In this document: one piece after another, positions 12,946-23,199 of the stretch | Layout of the letters: each line of letters begins with the position of its first letter | How positions within the stretch are numbered: the stretch's first letter is position 1 | NCBI GenBank assembly: GCA_030141585.1 | Contig: JAQIFP010000067.1 | Location: 1 to 31,893, forward strand | DNA from: Ophryocystis elektroscirrha | Taxonomy: Eukaryota; Apicomplexa; Conoidasida; Neogregarinorida; Ophryocystidae | Direction: 5' to 3' | DNA: 31,893 nt | Position numbers and translations under genes: made by a program | The notes under the pieces: generated by a model | Seen by the model: only the letters and a program-made list of their open reading frames with translations | Told to the model about the DNA's origin: nothing | Databases searched by the model: none

Positions 12946-14113
12946 GTAATAGATTAAATAAATTATATATGAATTAAATATATATATGTATATATTCATT
13001 TATTTTTTTATTTATTAAAAGTAAATATTATTAATATTATAAATATAAATATACAACAAAATCATGATGTGTTATATGACCAAAGATGCAGCAAAACTGA
13101 TTTAATTTTCATTTAGTGTAGAGTCTTCTTTTGTAAAACAAATTAGCCGCTCTTTGTCTGTGAACGTTAATTTGAAACTTCGAGTCCATGTATATTCAGG
13201 AATTGGGTTTGTTCCAACAGGGACCATAACCGAATCAGAAATGGACAGTGTACAGTGGTTCTTACAACTATGGACAGGAATCAAAAAGCATAATATTATC
13301 AATGACTCAACTTATCTTTCTAAAGGATTATCTCCAGAGTTTTATCGATCATATGAAATACCTGTACAGTTTCCAAGGGATGCTTTGCTCACCCTATGTA
13401 TTTGCCGCAAGTGAATAAAAACCTGATATTCATTTTTATCTAGTGCAACATTTTGGAACAACGTAGAAATATTCGGGCAGACCCTTATAGATCTTGAAAC
13501 TAGGTGTCTTCAAAATTCTCCAGGATCTGCACATAAGGTAACTTATTGGCTTCACATACACATATCAACCATATTTATATATATATGTATATAAGATTCT
13601 TTAAACTATTATATATACATGCTGGATCGCTAATACGTTAATAAATAAACTATATATATATATATTAAAAAAAAATATATTTTTTATTAATTATACTGGA
13701 ATATATATATTATATTTATGTAGGGACAAATTGAACTGCGTACTTTAAGAGACCCAGATACTAATATGGCAGTTGGAAGGCTGAAATGTTCTATTCATTT
13801 GATACCTGAAGAACTTGCTGTTTTAGAGTAACCAAATAAGGTTTTTTAATAATTACAATTAGGCCTTTAGCACCACTTGTAGTCCCTCAATCGGAGATAA
13901 TCCAAATCAGGGTTGTTATATGGAGCTTAAAAGTACTAGTTGCATTTAATTTTAGTTTTAATATCAGAAAGCACCTTCCGACTGTGCCCATTCTTTCTAC
14001 GTGAAGGGAATTATGGCTTCAAGTGTTTCGGTAACTTCACTAATACATTTTAGAGACTAAAATACTAGTTATATATATATATATATATAATGGTTCAGAC
14101 AACGAGTTATTTG

Positions 14114-14144
<31 letters not shown>

Positions 14145-14984
14145 AATTATGCACACTATACTTATTTAGTGTCAATAATATTAATTAACATATTTGATTA
14201 GAATATATAAATATCGTACTACACATATACTGAATATATTTTAGAATAGTGAACAAGAGACAGACACCCATTGGAACTCGACCGACGGAACCGCTAAGTT
14301 TAATTGGCGATTTGTCTTTGATGTATCTGTTCCATGTTCATCCACTCAATTACGCTTACAAGTTTGGAATAAAAATTTAATATCAGCACATGAATCGATA
14401 GCAGAAAGTGTTATTGATTTGTCCTCAGATTTGACTCGGGTAATTATGTTAGGAATATAAATAAAATATCTATGATTATTATAAAGTTATAATGCTTTAA
14501 TAAAAAAAAAAAAGAAAAAAAAAAATGTTCATCCATGTACATAATTGCAAGATTTCACAATTATTATAGTGTAAACAATTACAAAATATTATTTCTTTGA
14601 GACGAGCTACCATACGGATGACGCACCCGCAACAACCGACTGAAGTGCGGGGTTACCTAGATGTTGAAATTTCGATAGTACCTGAAAGAGAAGTTAGTTA
14701 TATGCTTACTGTATATTGCTCAATTAGGTAAAAGATCAATCTGTAGGGTTAGGTAGAGAAGAACCTAATTGCAACCCAGTACTACCTCCAGTTACAGAAA
14801 ATAGAAATTATATTTCTACAAGCAATTTAGGAGAAAATCTATTTGCGTTTTCAAACAAGGTAAATAAACAACAAAAAAAAAAAAAAAAATGTAGATTGCG
14901 GTAGGAGCTAAAATAACAACCTACGCGATTGCCGTTATCGTTATTGCATATATAGTACTATGTATTAGTAAAATAGTATCGTGA
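8176..14984 (+). CDS. Ferlin, multi-C2 tail-anchored membrane-fusion protein
   Basis: Ferlins drive Ca2+-linked vesicle fusion; in Toxoplasma and Plasmodium they act in secretory-organelle discharge. 29 exons join in phase to 1309 aa: 8176-8317, 8421-8565, 8599-8720, 8754-8880, 9258-9408, 9442-9518, 9550-9773, 9975-10174, 10461-10760, 10795-10982, 11021-11090, 11196-11278, 11308-11471, 11507-11712, 11745-11849, 12044-12154, 12190-12231, 12268-12335, 12552-12627, 12663-12826, 13117-13410, 13444-13537, 13724-13827, 13863-13932, 13968-14030, 14245-14439, 14570-14692, 14728-14859, 14895-14984. C2-like strands recur: YRVVVEFIEVQGL (res 7), ISVRFTDS...VNPVWNEM (200-229), YQFTGICYQAFNLP...HPDWNEA (about 510-570), LKLRVHVYSGIGF (about 935), IQIRVVIW then FNWRFVF (1100-1155). 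The end shows the ferlin GLGREEPNCNP block and one helix, TYAIAVIVIAYIVLCI, then KIVS. Clustered Ca2+-binding aspartates are not obvious in most C2 loops. Small exon shifts are possible. Confidence 0.93.
8881..9257. other. Long ferlin intron 4 with TA tract
   Basis: Donor CA|GTAAGT and acceptor GTTCAG fit phase 2 on both sides. A pure (TA)n tract of about 58 bp sits at 9121-9179. One of 11 ferlin introns longer than 100 bp; the other 17 are 29-38 bp. Confidence 0.8.
12336..13116. other. Ferlin introns 18 and 20 with TA tracts, flanking exons 19-20
   Basis: Intron 12336-12551 holds a (TA)n tract at 12387-12422. Intron 12827-13116 holds one at 12915-12945. The two coding exons between them are 12552-12627 and 12663-12826, split by a 35-bp intron. 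No open frame beyond those exons is supported. Confidence 0.7.
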
Positions 14985-15030
14985 ACAATATTGTTTTATA
15001 TATATTATTTTCCATTGTTTTTCACAAATT

Positions 15031-16282
15031 CTATATTAAAGTTAAAATGTCAGCCAAGTAGTCGGTGCGTTGCCATAACTTTGAATATTTCTTTTTAAAT
15101 ACAGAGAAATAGTTATTTTGTAGATCTCGTAACCAGCGATCGGTTTCCTGTGTACATATGTGAAATTCTAATAGCTAATTACTCTTTGATTAGGTTGTAA
15201 CTTATAGAAAAATATAGCGTGATACAATGCGTTTCTTTCCTCGTAGTTTGATAATGCCAGCCCTATTTTCTGCTCATTGTTATCATCACTGAAAAAAAAA
15301 AAAAAAAAAATTCACACTATCAGTTTAACAAAATTCATAACTTTTCTATAATTAGTCACGCATTGCAAGTAGTAACATTATTTATAAGTTTACTATTTGT
15401 ATATAAACAAATTATATATATATATTAAAATTATATAATTATGTAAAAAAATGTATATACCCAAATCCATATGTATATATATATCATACAAGTGTAAATG
15501 TTGACTAAATTGCTTTATTTCAAATTTTGATTAATTTATAAATCATCTAAGTTGATTATATGCTGTAATACAATAGACTTCATATACATTTTTTATACAA
15601 AAAAAAAACATAGGTATAAAACTTTTTGAAAGTTAAGTATTTGTATTTTATATAAGTAGCTAGATATTTTTTATATAATACATTACACACAATTATAAAC
15701 GTGTATTATGGATAAGTATATATACTATGTTATTTTTTGAACATAAAAAACCATTACTTATCGTTTATATCTATGATGTTAAATATTACTAATATGATAG
15801 AGCTCGATTACATATTTTTTTTTATCAATTTAATAATAATTAACTTACTCGATATAATTTATATAAATAAATAAATTTTTTTCGTAATTTTGATCATAAG
15901 CGTATTCACGGCTTGGATAAAAATCATTCCATTGGAATTCTTTGTGATAATCTTTTTCCAGAATAGTTAAATTAATTAATAAACCCTAGAGAATGATAAA
16001 TATTATAAACTTAAAATATAAGTTAGAATGTGGTATGCGTTTGAATATAAACAAGTTGTTTTTAAAGAAGTTATAATTAAAGAGATTAGATTATTTTACA
16101 TATCTTTCATATTAGTTTAAATTATTACTGATAAAATAAAATTTTAAATATAAAATGATAAATAAGAATGAGAATTATATATTGAACACACAATTAAACT
16201 TATATGAGTAGGTTATTATTGCATATAACACTTTCGGATATTAAGTAAAAATATATATATACAAATAAATTATATGCGTTAT

Positions 16283-16313
<31 letters not shown>

Positions 16314-16384
16314 CAAATAAATTATATGCGTTATAATAATATATATATATATATATATATATACAAATAAATTATATGCGTTAT

Positions 16385-16421
<37 letters not shown>

Positions 16422-18256
16422 AATAAATTATATGCGTTATAATAATATATATATATATATATATACAAATAAATTATATGCGTTATAATAATATATATAT
16501 ATTTATATATATATTATTAATATTAATAATACATATATTATCAATTATATATATATTATTTATATGTATACAAATAAATTGAATGCGTTATAATAATATT
16601 TATATATGTATGTAATATTACTTGATTTGAAAGTGAAATAGTTCCTCGATAGAAAGGAGCTAAATAATGGAGATCGCTGCTTATTTCATCAGGCCACAAT
16701 TTGGAAATACAGGAAATAAAGATTTCCACAGAAATAGTTTTATTACTGCAGTAAATTTCGAGTATATTTTTGGCTTCTTCGTCATTTACTGTAACAGGGC
16801 CACGTTGAGACAAAGAATAGAAAACTTCATTTTTTGCAACATTTATTCCCCGCGTAACTTTGACTTGAATAATTTTACCAACCATCATGTTTGTGAGCCG
16901 GAGCGTATCTTCGTATGACACAAGATTAGGATCTGTGTTCATTTCGTCCTCAAATTGACAATTGAATCCGGGATATGTTGCGATTTTCCAAACCACTATG
17001 ACTCCTGTAGGCTCCACATCCAGTGGCTTTATATCATTCCAACTAAGCGTCACCCCTATGGATTATTAATAAGACGAATATGAGAATATACTTTTATACA
17101 TATTCATATATACACATATAAATATATAAATATTAACAGAAATGAATATTAACAGATATAAATATTAACATATATACACATATTATATATAGAGATCTAT
17201 AAATATATACACATATAGACATATACACATATACACATATACACATATACATATATACGCATAAACATACACATGCAAATATACATGTGTACATATGTAT
17301 AGTTTTACATATATACATGTATATTTACATACCCACATATATTATATATAGAGTTATATATATATATACACACATATACATACATATATATATACATAAT
17401 TGCATATATAGTTATAATAAAAAAGTATATATATTTAAATATATATATATATATGTATAATAATGATATTTGTAAAACATACAACTATACATGAAAATAT
17501 TTACCTGACTCCATTTTGCCGACGATTGTTATAGGGTATTTCGAAGATATATATTCCTCTTCTTTGACATTCTTTCACAAAATTTTAACTGCTGCTTTCT
17601 TACCATAGTCAACTTCGGTGCACGCGTATTACATTTGCAGGCATTTATTCCATGTATAAGACATTTATTAGCTTCGTCAACTCTAAATAGAATGAAAAAA
17701 AAAAACCATACTTTTCTAAAACTTTAGTAGCAACTTCAGTATCGTTTTGGCGAGTTATTCCATAAGTAGGAACATAAATGCCAAACATAAGCTTGGCAAT
17801 ATCGACAAACTCTTGTATACTTTCATTTTCAGTGAAAGTAAAAATTATTCTAGAAACAGCAGAGTTTGGAGAACTTTTGTATTGACAATTAATAGTTAAG
17901 TGATGTCGGGTGATGTCAACAATTAAATTTAAAAGAATAGTTCGTAAAATTATTTTTGAACGATTGCATATAACCAGAGCGACATCTGGTTTATTAACGC
18001 ATTGAATATAAAATTCTGCACTACTTTGGTTCGTTGTAATTGTGACTAGAAAGTATTTTGACTGTAACGCTCTTTGGTCTGGAATATTTCTTTTTATAGT
18101 TCGACGCTCTGTTACTTTTTTTTCCTCCTGAAGTGTTTTAGTGTTTATTTCTTGCTGAATATTATTTTGTATGAGTTTTTTTTCAGTTATTTGTAAAGAT
18201 GGGTCTAGAAATAAGACATTTTCTAATGTCCATTTTGTTAAACTTTGGTTTCCCAT
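15031..18256 (-). CDS. Unrecognised 494-aa protein, seven exons
   Basis: I do not recognise the family. Exons on the minus strand: 17712-18256, 17604-17682, 17505-17571, 16622-17055, 15849-15985, 15183-15288, 15031-15147; all junction phases match and the total divides by three. The N-terminus begins MGNQSL, has a Gln/Lys/Glu-rich helix (about 30-65), then a beta-rich domain ([34 protein letters not shown]) that could be PH-like, a Cys-containing loop ([11 protein letters not shown]), a second beta-rich region (about 235-380, [14 protein letters not shown]) and a charged helical end with [10 protein letters not shown]. The ATG at 18254-18256 is the first in frame, but the reading frame stays open upstream to a possible acceptor (CACATATGTACAG), so more 5' exons may exist. 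Tail-to-tail with the ferlin, 46 bp between stops. One intron carries a copy of the 154-bp block and another a minisatellite. Confidence 0.72.
15319..15472 (-). repeat. 154-bp duplicated intronic block, copy B
   Basis: Lies in intron 5 (15289-15848) of the 494-aa gene, about 30 bp from its 3' splice site, same orientation relative to transcription as copy A in RPS11. 153 of 154 positions agree by eye with 6883-7036. A poly-A/T tract (15292-15310) separates it from the acceptor. Confidence 0.93.
16258..16600. repeat. Intronic minisatellite, units of CAAATAAATTATATGCGTTA plus TA spacer
   Basis: Five copies of a constant 26-base core (beginning at about 16262, 16313, 16362, 16420 and 16466) separated by TA tracts of variable length, so the period is about 46-58 bp. 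A sixth, diverged copy with GAATGCG in place of TATGCG starts near 16571, beside the exon end at 16622. The array lies in intron 4 (15986-16621) of the 494-aa gene. Confidence 0.9.
17095..17460. repeat. TA/CA-rich satellite in intron
   Basis: A run of ACACATAT, ACATATATAC and related units fills most of intron 3 (17056-17504) of the 494-aa gene. Unlike most tracts here it contains CA/TG steps. Long Tyr/Ile/Cys open frames in it are satellite translations. Confidence 0.8.
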
Positions 18257-19149
18257 AACGTCTTTGTATACAAACTGTACATATGTGGAAAAATTATACA
18301 GTATCAAGTAACGGTATTAGTGAGTGTGTATATAGACTATGTATACATTAATATATATACATTCAGAGTATTTTTTTGAACATATATATACGTCATATTT
18401 GGGCGATTATTATTTAATTGATATTTAAATAATAAACATATAACTAGTAGTAAAATAGTAAAAAACTACTACAATATCACAAATTTCGTGCAAAATAATA
18501 AATGTAAGTATTTCATAGTAGACAATATATATATATATTGTATTATGTAATCAGATAGGGGCAAATTCCGCATACATTTAGAGCCGACTAAAGCTCGTTA
18601 GTAAGACGAACTGTGATATCATCCTTTTAATGAGTGTAAGTGTAATCTACTTTTCTAAAACAACATGTGTATGAACATATGCGTAATTTTATAGAAAAAT
18701 AAAGTATTTCTTATTACAGGATCTTAGTGCGAACTTTAAAATAATTTTTCAAAACCGCGTGGATTCCTGTGTATACACTAAAAAATAAAAAGAAAAAAAA
18801 AAAAGACTATAGAAACAATTACGCAATAATTGTTTTTTTTTTTTTTAACAAACTAAACAAAAACACATAAAAAACGAATTTACCGCACACACGTTTTTAT
18901 ATTCTTTAGAATCTGTGAAATGCCGCTTTAATTTTTAGCGCACAGCTTTTCTGTAAATTTACACAACACACAATATATGGTCTAAATTACGTAGTGCTAG
19001 GCTTAAAACTTACAAATATTCGAAACATTCAAGCTCTATACAAAAATTCTATTACAAACTTACTAATATATGACAAGTTAAAACAGTTTCAACTTTTTCT
19101 GACATTTATTTTAGGTACAGATACGAGTGTTGGGACACACATAAAAAAA
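18257..19149. other. Non-coding stretch with a local GC-rich patch
   Basis: Nearly 900 bp between the start of the 494-aa gene and the SLBP stop. No gene is supported. Positions 18555-18625 are about 43% G+C, against about 20% around them, and contain two small adjacent hairpins (GAGC/GCTC and TCGT/ACGA). A second patch lies at 18715-18775. Either may be a structured RNA or a missed 5' exon. Poly-A and poly-T runs lie at 18780-18846. Confidence 0.4.
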
Positions 19150-20028
19150 TTAAAATCGTAAATGTGAACTTTTTAAATAACGGTTGATAACCGCGCTAAA
19201 ATTTTTTTCGTAAATATCAAAAATATTAAAACAAATAATTTCAATCATTTGATGCGTTTCTGATTTTATTGTGTGAAAATTTGTTAAATTTTCAAATTTT
19301 TGAGAAAACTTAATTCGATTGTAATCTGTTATTGAATATTTTTGTAAAATTTGTTTAATTTGATCTTTATCACACACATCTGAAGATACTATTAACTTTA
19401 ATCTATTTAAATATTCAGAAAACGGAACACCTAATATTTGGGGTGGTTTGTTATTTTGCAATAATTGTAATCTAAGTAATTTGTCTAAGTTAGACTGTAT
19501 GGCAATAATTATATCTTCTTCTTTTAAAAAATTGCACGGTGGCCATGGCTGCATGCCTCGAAATTCGATAGGTAAGAATGCTACAGGTAAAGAATCATTG
19601 TATTTAAAAGATTTGTTGAATATTAAATGCTGCGATAGTTTTTTAGAAAAAGCAGCGCTTTCTCTAGCAGCCTCTATATATTCAGTTGGTTTATTAATAA
19701 CTAATAATTCAGAGTTTTGATATACAGGAGGGATATATAACTTAGTTTTTTGAATAAGTAAACTATTTGGATTTATAGAAGGATTATCACATATTTGTTT
19801 ATACTGTTTGGCACTCAGTGTTTTCCATAAATGGAGTTTTCTCCTCCATGACTTTATGATGCCATCAAAACACCTTTTACTTACATTGGAATCTGCACGT
19901 GGTGTTATGGGATGCCAGTTATTTCTCCATTGTGAATTCCTCTTGTCTTTTGGAATACAATTAGTGTACAGATAATATTCGTTTGTTAATTTTCCAATAT
20001 TTATTTGCCTTTCTCGATTATTTGACAT
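19150..20028 (-). CDS. Histone RNA hairpin-binding protein (SLBP)
   Basis: Binds the stem-loop at the 3' end of replication-dependent histone mRNAs and controls their processing and translation. Single uninterrupted exon, 292 aa, starting at the ATG at 20028. The RNA-binding domain occupies residues about 5-72: RERQINIGKLTNEYYLY, VPK-like CIPKDKR, the conserved HPITP, SKRCFDGIIKSWRRKLHLW. In animals the conserved motif after HPxTP is TPNK with a phosphorylated Thr; here it is TPRA, keeping the Thr. The remaining 220 residues are not conserved; they include a Pro/Trp patch (GMQPWPPCNF). The gene is divergent from TIM50, with 55 bp between the two start codons. Confidence 0.9.
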   Translation of the reverse strand: MSNNRERQINIGKLTNEYYLYTNCIPKDKRNSQWRNNWHPITPRADSNVSKRCFDGIIKSWRRKLHLWKTLSAKQYKQICDNPSINPNSLLIQKTKLYIPPVYQNSELLVINKPTEYIEAARESAAFSKKLSQHLIFNKSFKYNDSLPVAFLPIEFRGMQPWPPCNFLKEEDIIIAIQSNLDKLLRLQLLQNNKPPQILGVPFSEYLNRLKLIVSSDVCDKDQIKQILQKYSITDYNRIKFSQKFENLTNFHTIKSETHQMIEIICFNIFDIYEKNFSAVINRYLKSSHLRF

Positions 20029-20083
20029 ACTTCATTATTATACTGATTTGCCTAATTCCGCCAGTAAATTATGTAATTTTTAT
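20029..20083. promoter_or_regulatory. 55-bp gap between divergent SLBP and TIM50 starts
   Basis: The ATGs of SLBP (minus, 20028) and TIM50 (plus, 20084) are only 55 bp apart, so the two genes must share a bidirectional promoter or have transcription starts inside each other. No motif is recognised. The TIM50 frame is open upstream to 20048 but has no earlier ATG. Confidence 0.6.
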
Positions 20084-20242
20084 ATGACACTTTTCCGAAT
20101 AGCAAATAGGACTATTTGCCCTTTGGCTAGACGTAGTTTTGTGACCGCATCTAAATCTAGAAAATCCAACAAATCTTTTTTTTTTTTTTCTTTCTTAGGC
20201 GCGTCAAGTGCAGTTTTGTACTTTTACAAATCCGGTAATGCT

Positions 20243-20289
<47 letters not shown>

Positions 20290-21542
20290 ATTTATTTATT
20301 ATAATAACTATATATAATATAAACTCTTTTATTATATAATTAATTATTAAACTATTTAGGTTTCACCTTTCCTACTTTGAATAATGTTGAGTCATATGCT
20401 AACTCTATACTGAATAAAGAAAATATTGAAAAATTGCTGAGATATAAAGAAACAAAGCTACAGAATGTTAACAATCGCTATAAGCAAGTGAAGCAATTTT
20501 TAGTTGAGGATGTCTTTGACAATGTAAGAGCTTATTTTTACACAAACAGTTAATATATAAGAGTCCATAGCTCTATGAATGTAAACTATATATATATATA
20601 TATATATAGTTTAATATATTTTAAAAAATTGTGCTATATCAAGAATATGTCAATAAATATTGTAGTTAGTGCCTGAATCGAATGAACCGTTGCTTCCAGA
20701 CGCTGAAGATCTAAAATTCCCTCCTAACTTTCCCACTTTAGTTGTAAATTTGGATAAAGTTTTGTTACGTATGGTTCACGATGTAAGTTATTCAATTAAG
20801 TACCAAAAACGTGCAGAGAATACACGGTTGGCGCCCTCAGCTACGCCCTGGAGCAGAAAATTTCTTCAAAGAGTTGGTGTACTATTACGAAATCGTCATT
20901 TGGGCGGACAGTAGCTTTCCGGTAATTAATAATTTTTTATATTGCACTTATATATGTACACACTTATTGTTATTTGCTTATTAGATAGCTCAAGAAATTG
21001 CTTATAAATGGGGATTGCCAGTTACTGGAGTCCTTCATAGAGACTCTTGTCGAAAAATAAATGGTCATTTTGTGAAAGTAAGTTTACTTTTTTTTTTTAT
21101 TTATAATCAAGGATTTAAGTAAATTAGGAAGAAATTTAAGCAGAGTTATCATATTAGATCATGATAAAAATTCGTTTCAAGTAAAAAAAAAAAAAAAAAA
21201 AAAAAATTAGTTACAAACCGAAAACGGATTAGTAATCAAAGATTTTGAGGGAAATCAAGATGATAATGAACTAATTATAGCAACAGAATTTTTTAAAAGT
21301 AAAAAAAAAAAAAAAACTATTATTGTAGACATTGCATTATTGGGGAAAGAAGATCTAAGAGATACTATCAACAGCTACGGTACAAAAGATAAATCATTCT
21401 TCCAGAATTGGGCTAAACAGCAAATGGAAAAAACTGAAAAAATACAAAATTGGAGAGTATTTTTTGGGAAATTCATGCCTTCCGCTAAAAAAGTACATAG
21501 TTTTTTTTGATTCTAATTATTTAGGATTCAAAGGAAAATTGA
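20084..21542 (+). CDS. TIM50: TIM50-type subunit of the mitochondrial TIM23 import channel
   Basis: Receives presequence proteins in the intermembrane space and passes them to the TIM23 channel. Exons 20084-20234, 20360-20523, 20666-20782, 20817-20921, 20985-21077, 21112-21180, 21211-21298, 21329-21492, 21525-21542; 322 aa. The N-terminus is an arginine-rich mitochondrial presequence (FRIANRTICPLARRSF) followed by a membrane segment (FLGASSAVLYFY). The NIF/CTD-phosphatase-like domain shows LVVNLDKVLL, HGWRPQLRPGAENFF, YEIVIWADSS, INGHFVKDLSKLGRNLSRVI and NWAKQQ. The catalytic first Asp of DxDx is Asn (NLDK), consistent with TIM50 being a dead phosphatase. The 34-bp intron at 20783-20816 is required to obtain the HGWR block. 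Without the last 32-bp intron, translation would end at 21510 instead. Confidence 0.92.
21181..21210 (+). other. 30-bp poly-A intron of TIM50
   Basis: The intron is GT, 25 consecutive A residues, then TTAG... in total 30 bp. Its removal keeps the TIM50 frame (phase 0). The next intron, 21299-21328, also 30 bp, begins GT followed by 16 A before CTATTATTGTAG. Both lack a pyrimidine tract. Confidence 0.85.
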
Positions 21543-21616
21543 AACCAAAAAGAAATATTTTTTTTTTAATTTATATATAGAAAATGATTATATATGAATA
21601 TTGTCAAAATAATTTT

Positions 21617-23199
21617 TCAAGGATTTAAAGTAAAGTCAACATAGTCTATGTAACGCGGATCGTCAGGCATTGGAGCAGATTGTCCGTATAAAATTTTAGG
21701 CAGCCCTTTAAATGATTCTTCAATATCGATTAATGGTTTCTTCTCTATTTTAGGTTTATCTTCAAATTGTGTAAGTAACGCTTGTATGGGGTTTTTTTTA
21801 TATTTAGACCAGTCAATTGTAATATCAGATTTTGGTTGGAATAATGAGTCCAATAATTGGTTAGTTTTATCGATAATCCAATTTCCTGTTTCTTCGGTGT
21901 TTGGAATATCTCCCATAGGGATAGTTTGTACGTCTTTAATTCTGGATGGTATTGTAAATGTAGCATCCATAAAGTTATTAAATGCATCAATTAAACTGCA
22001 GCCACTAGTCTTTGTAGGAAGATCTTGTGGATCTCCATAAAGTCCATTGATTGGATACCTCTGTAAAGGTGGATTACAATTACAGCCATTATAAAAGAAT
22101 ATATTACTTCCGCCGAAATAATCGATCATAGCATAAGCGGAATTAATTAATCTTTGAGTTATATTTAACCCAATAATTGTAAGATCTTCCAAAGCTCCTA
22201 CAACACCTCCGTTTGGATTTTTATACTGCTTTTTGGAACATGAAAAATATTTACTTAATCCTGTATTTTTTCTTGGTGTAAAAAAGAAGTTAGGCGCAAG
22301 TTTTTGAAATGGACGAGGAGCTAGTAATGGAGGTGGTGTACTCTGTCTACAACATGGCATCAAACTTCTTAATTGCGAACCAAATAAGTGTGGGTCTATT
22401 GGGCTACATGTAGGCAATTGTATTGTTTGTGAAGCCAATAATTTTGGATCTATAAATGGCCCCACAGAACTTACAACTAACTGTGAAGGTTGTATTTGTG
22501 GACGCAACGGGATTGCTGTAGTTTTTTTATTACATTTGACACAAAATCCACCAGAGTAATCATTAAAATGTATTGAAGAATCGGGAGGCTGACAACAGCA
22601 AAACAATTCTCTTTCTGGTATCGGTGGAATCAAATTACAAACTGGTTTGGGAGCAGAAGCTGGATAAATGTAGTCTAAGAATTTATTTTTGTGTGCTTTG
22701 TATCTATCTTCTATCCAGGGCAATGTATTTGAACATTCTTTAACCGTATTTGACCTGGTTAGCATTATGGGTGTTACAGCTCTATCCCCCGGATTGATAT
22801 CACGTTCATATAAAGGTTCCGTATTTATAGAACCTATATGTATACTTCCTCTTGAACTATCGTTCATTCCATACATATCTAAGAATTAAATAACATATTT
22901 ATATAAAACAATTCAATATGTAATTGTAGCTCTATTTTTTTTACTCAAATATATATACATCATTATTATTTCTAGCAAACTAACTATTAACTTTATGCAA
23001 TGTAATACAGTTTATATAAAATTTTTCTAATGAAAATATTATTTACACGTACAAAAATATTTTACAAAATAACTAATAAAGTATTTTTACTTGTATAAGT
23101 ATCATCATCCTCAATCAATATATCATCAGGGGATTGCTAAAAGCAAAATCATAATTCATAACATAGTCTTACAAATTTAATTTTTCTATGCCTTTGCAT
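21617..23199 (-). CDS. Unrecognised Cys/Pro-rich protein, 444 aa
   Basis: Not recognised. Exons on the minus strand: 23173-23199 (ATG plus 8 codons, MQRHRKIKF), 23091-23136 (acidic QSPDDILIEDDDTYT), 21617-22878; phases 0 and 1 match and the first intron is 36 bp. The large exon alone would start MYGMNDSSRG. Features: LPWIEDRYKAHKNKFLDYIY (about 75-95), a cluster that could bind zinc (FCCCQPP, then 16 residues, then CVKC), repeated proline blocks (PSQLVVSSVGPFIDPKLL, STPPPLLAPRPF), Cys pairs (MPCCRQ) and an N-rich CNCNPP motif. No signal peptide or membrane helix. The two short 5' exons are inferred from phase and are less certain than exon 3. Confidence 0.7.

Noticed and set aside
15121..15180. 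Stop of the 494-aa gene at a TAG just after the FFYK segment
   Set aside because: A 35-bp intron at 15148-15182 removes it, phases match, and the following frame is a well-formed charged helix.
16258..16600. Repeat-spacer look of a CRISPR array
   Set aside because: The spacers are only TA tracts and the region is an intron of a eukaryotic gene.
16667..16918. Plus-strand open frame of 83 codons
   Set aside because: It lies opposite exon 4 of the 494-aa minus-strand gene, which matches its neighbours in phase.
18580..18610. D-arm-like hairpin suggesting a tRNA
   Set aside because: No acceptor stem, anticodon arm or T-loop can be placed around it; the stem polarity is reversed.
20783..20800. 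An 18-bp intron GTAAGT...TTAAG in TIM50
   Set aside because: It does not shift the frame to the HGWR/RPG block; the 34-bp intron 20783-20816 does.
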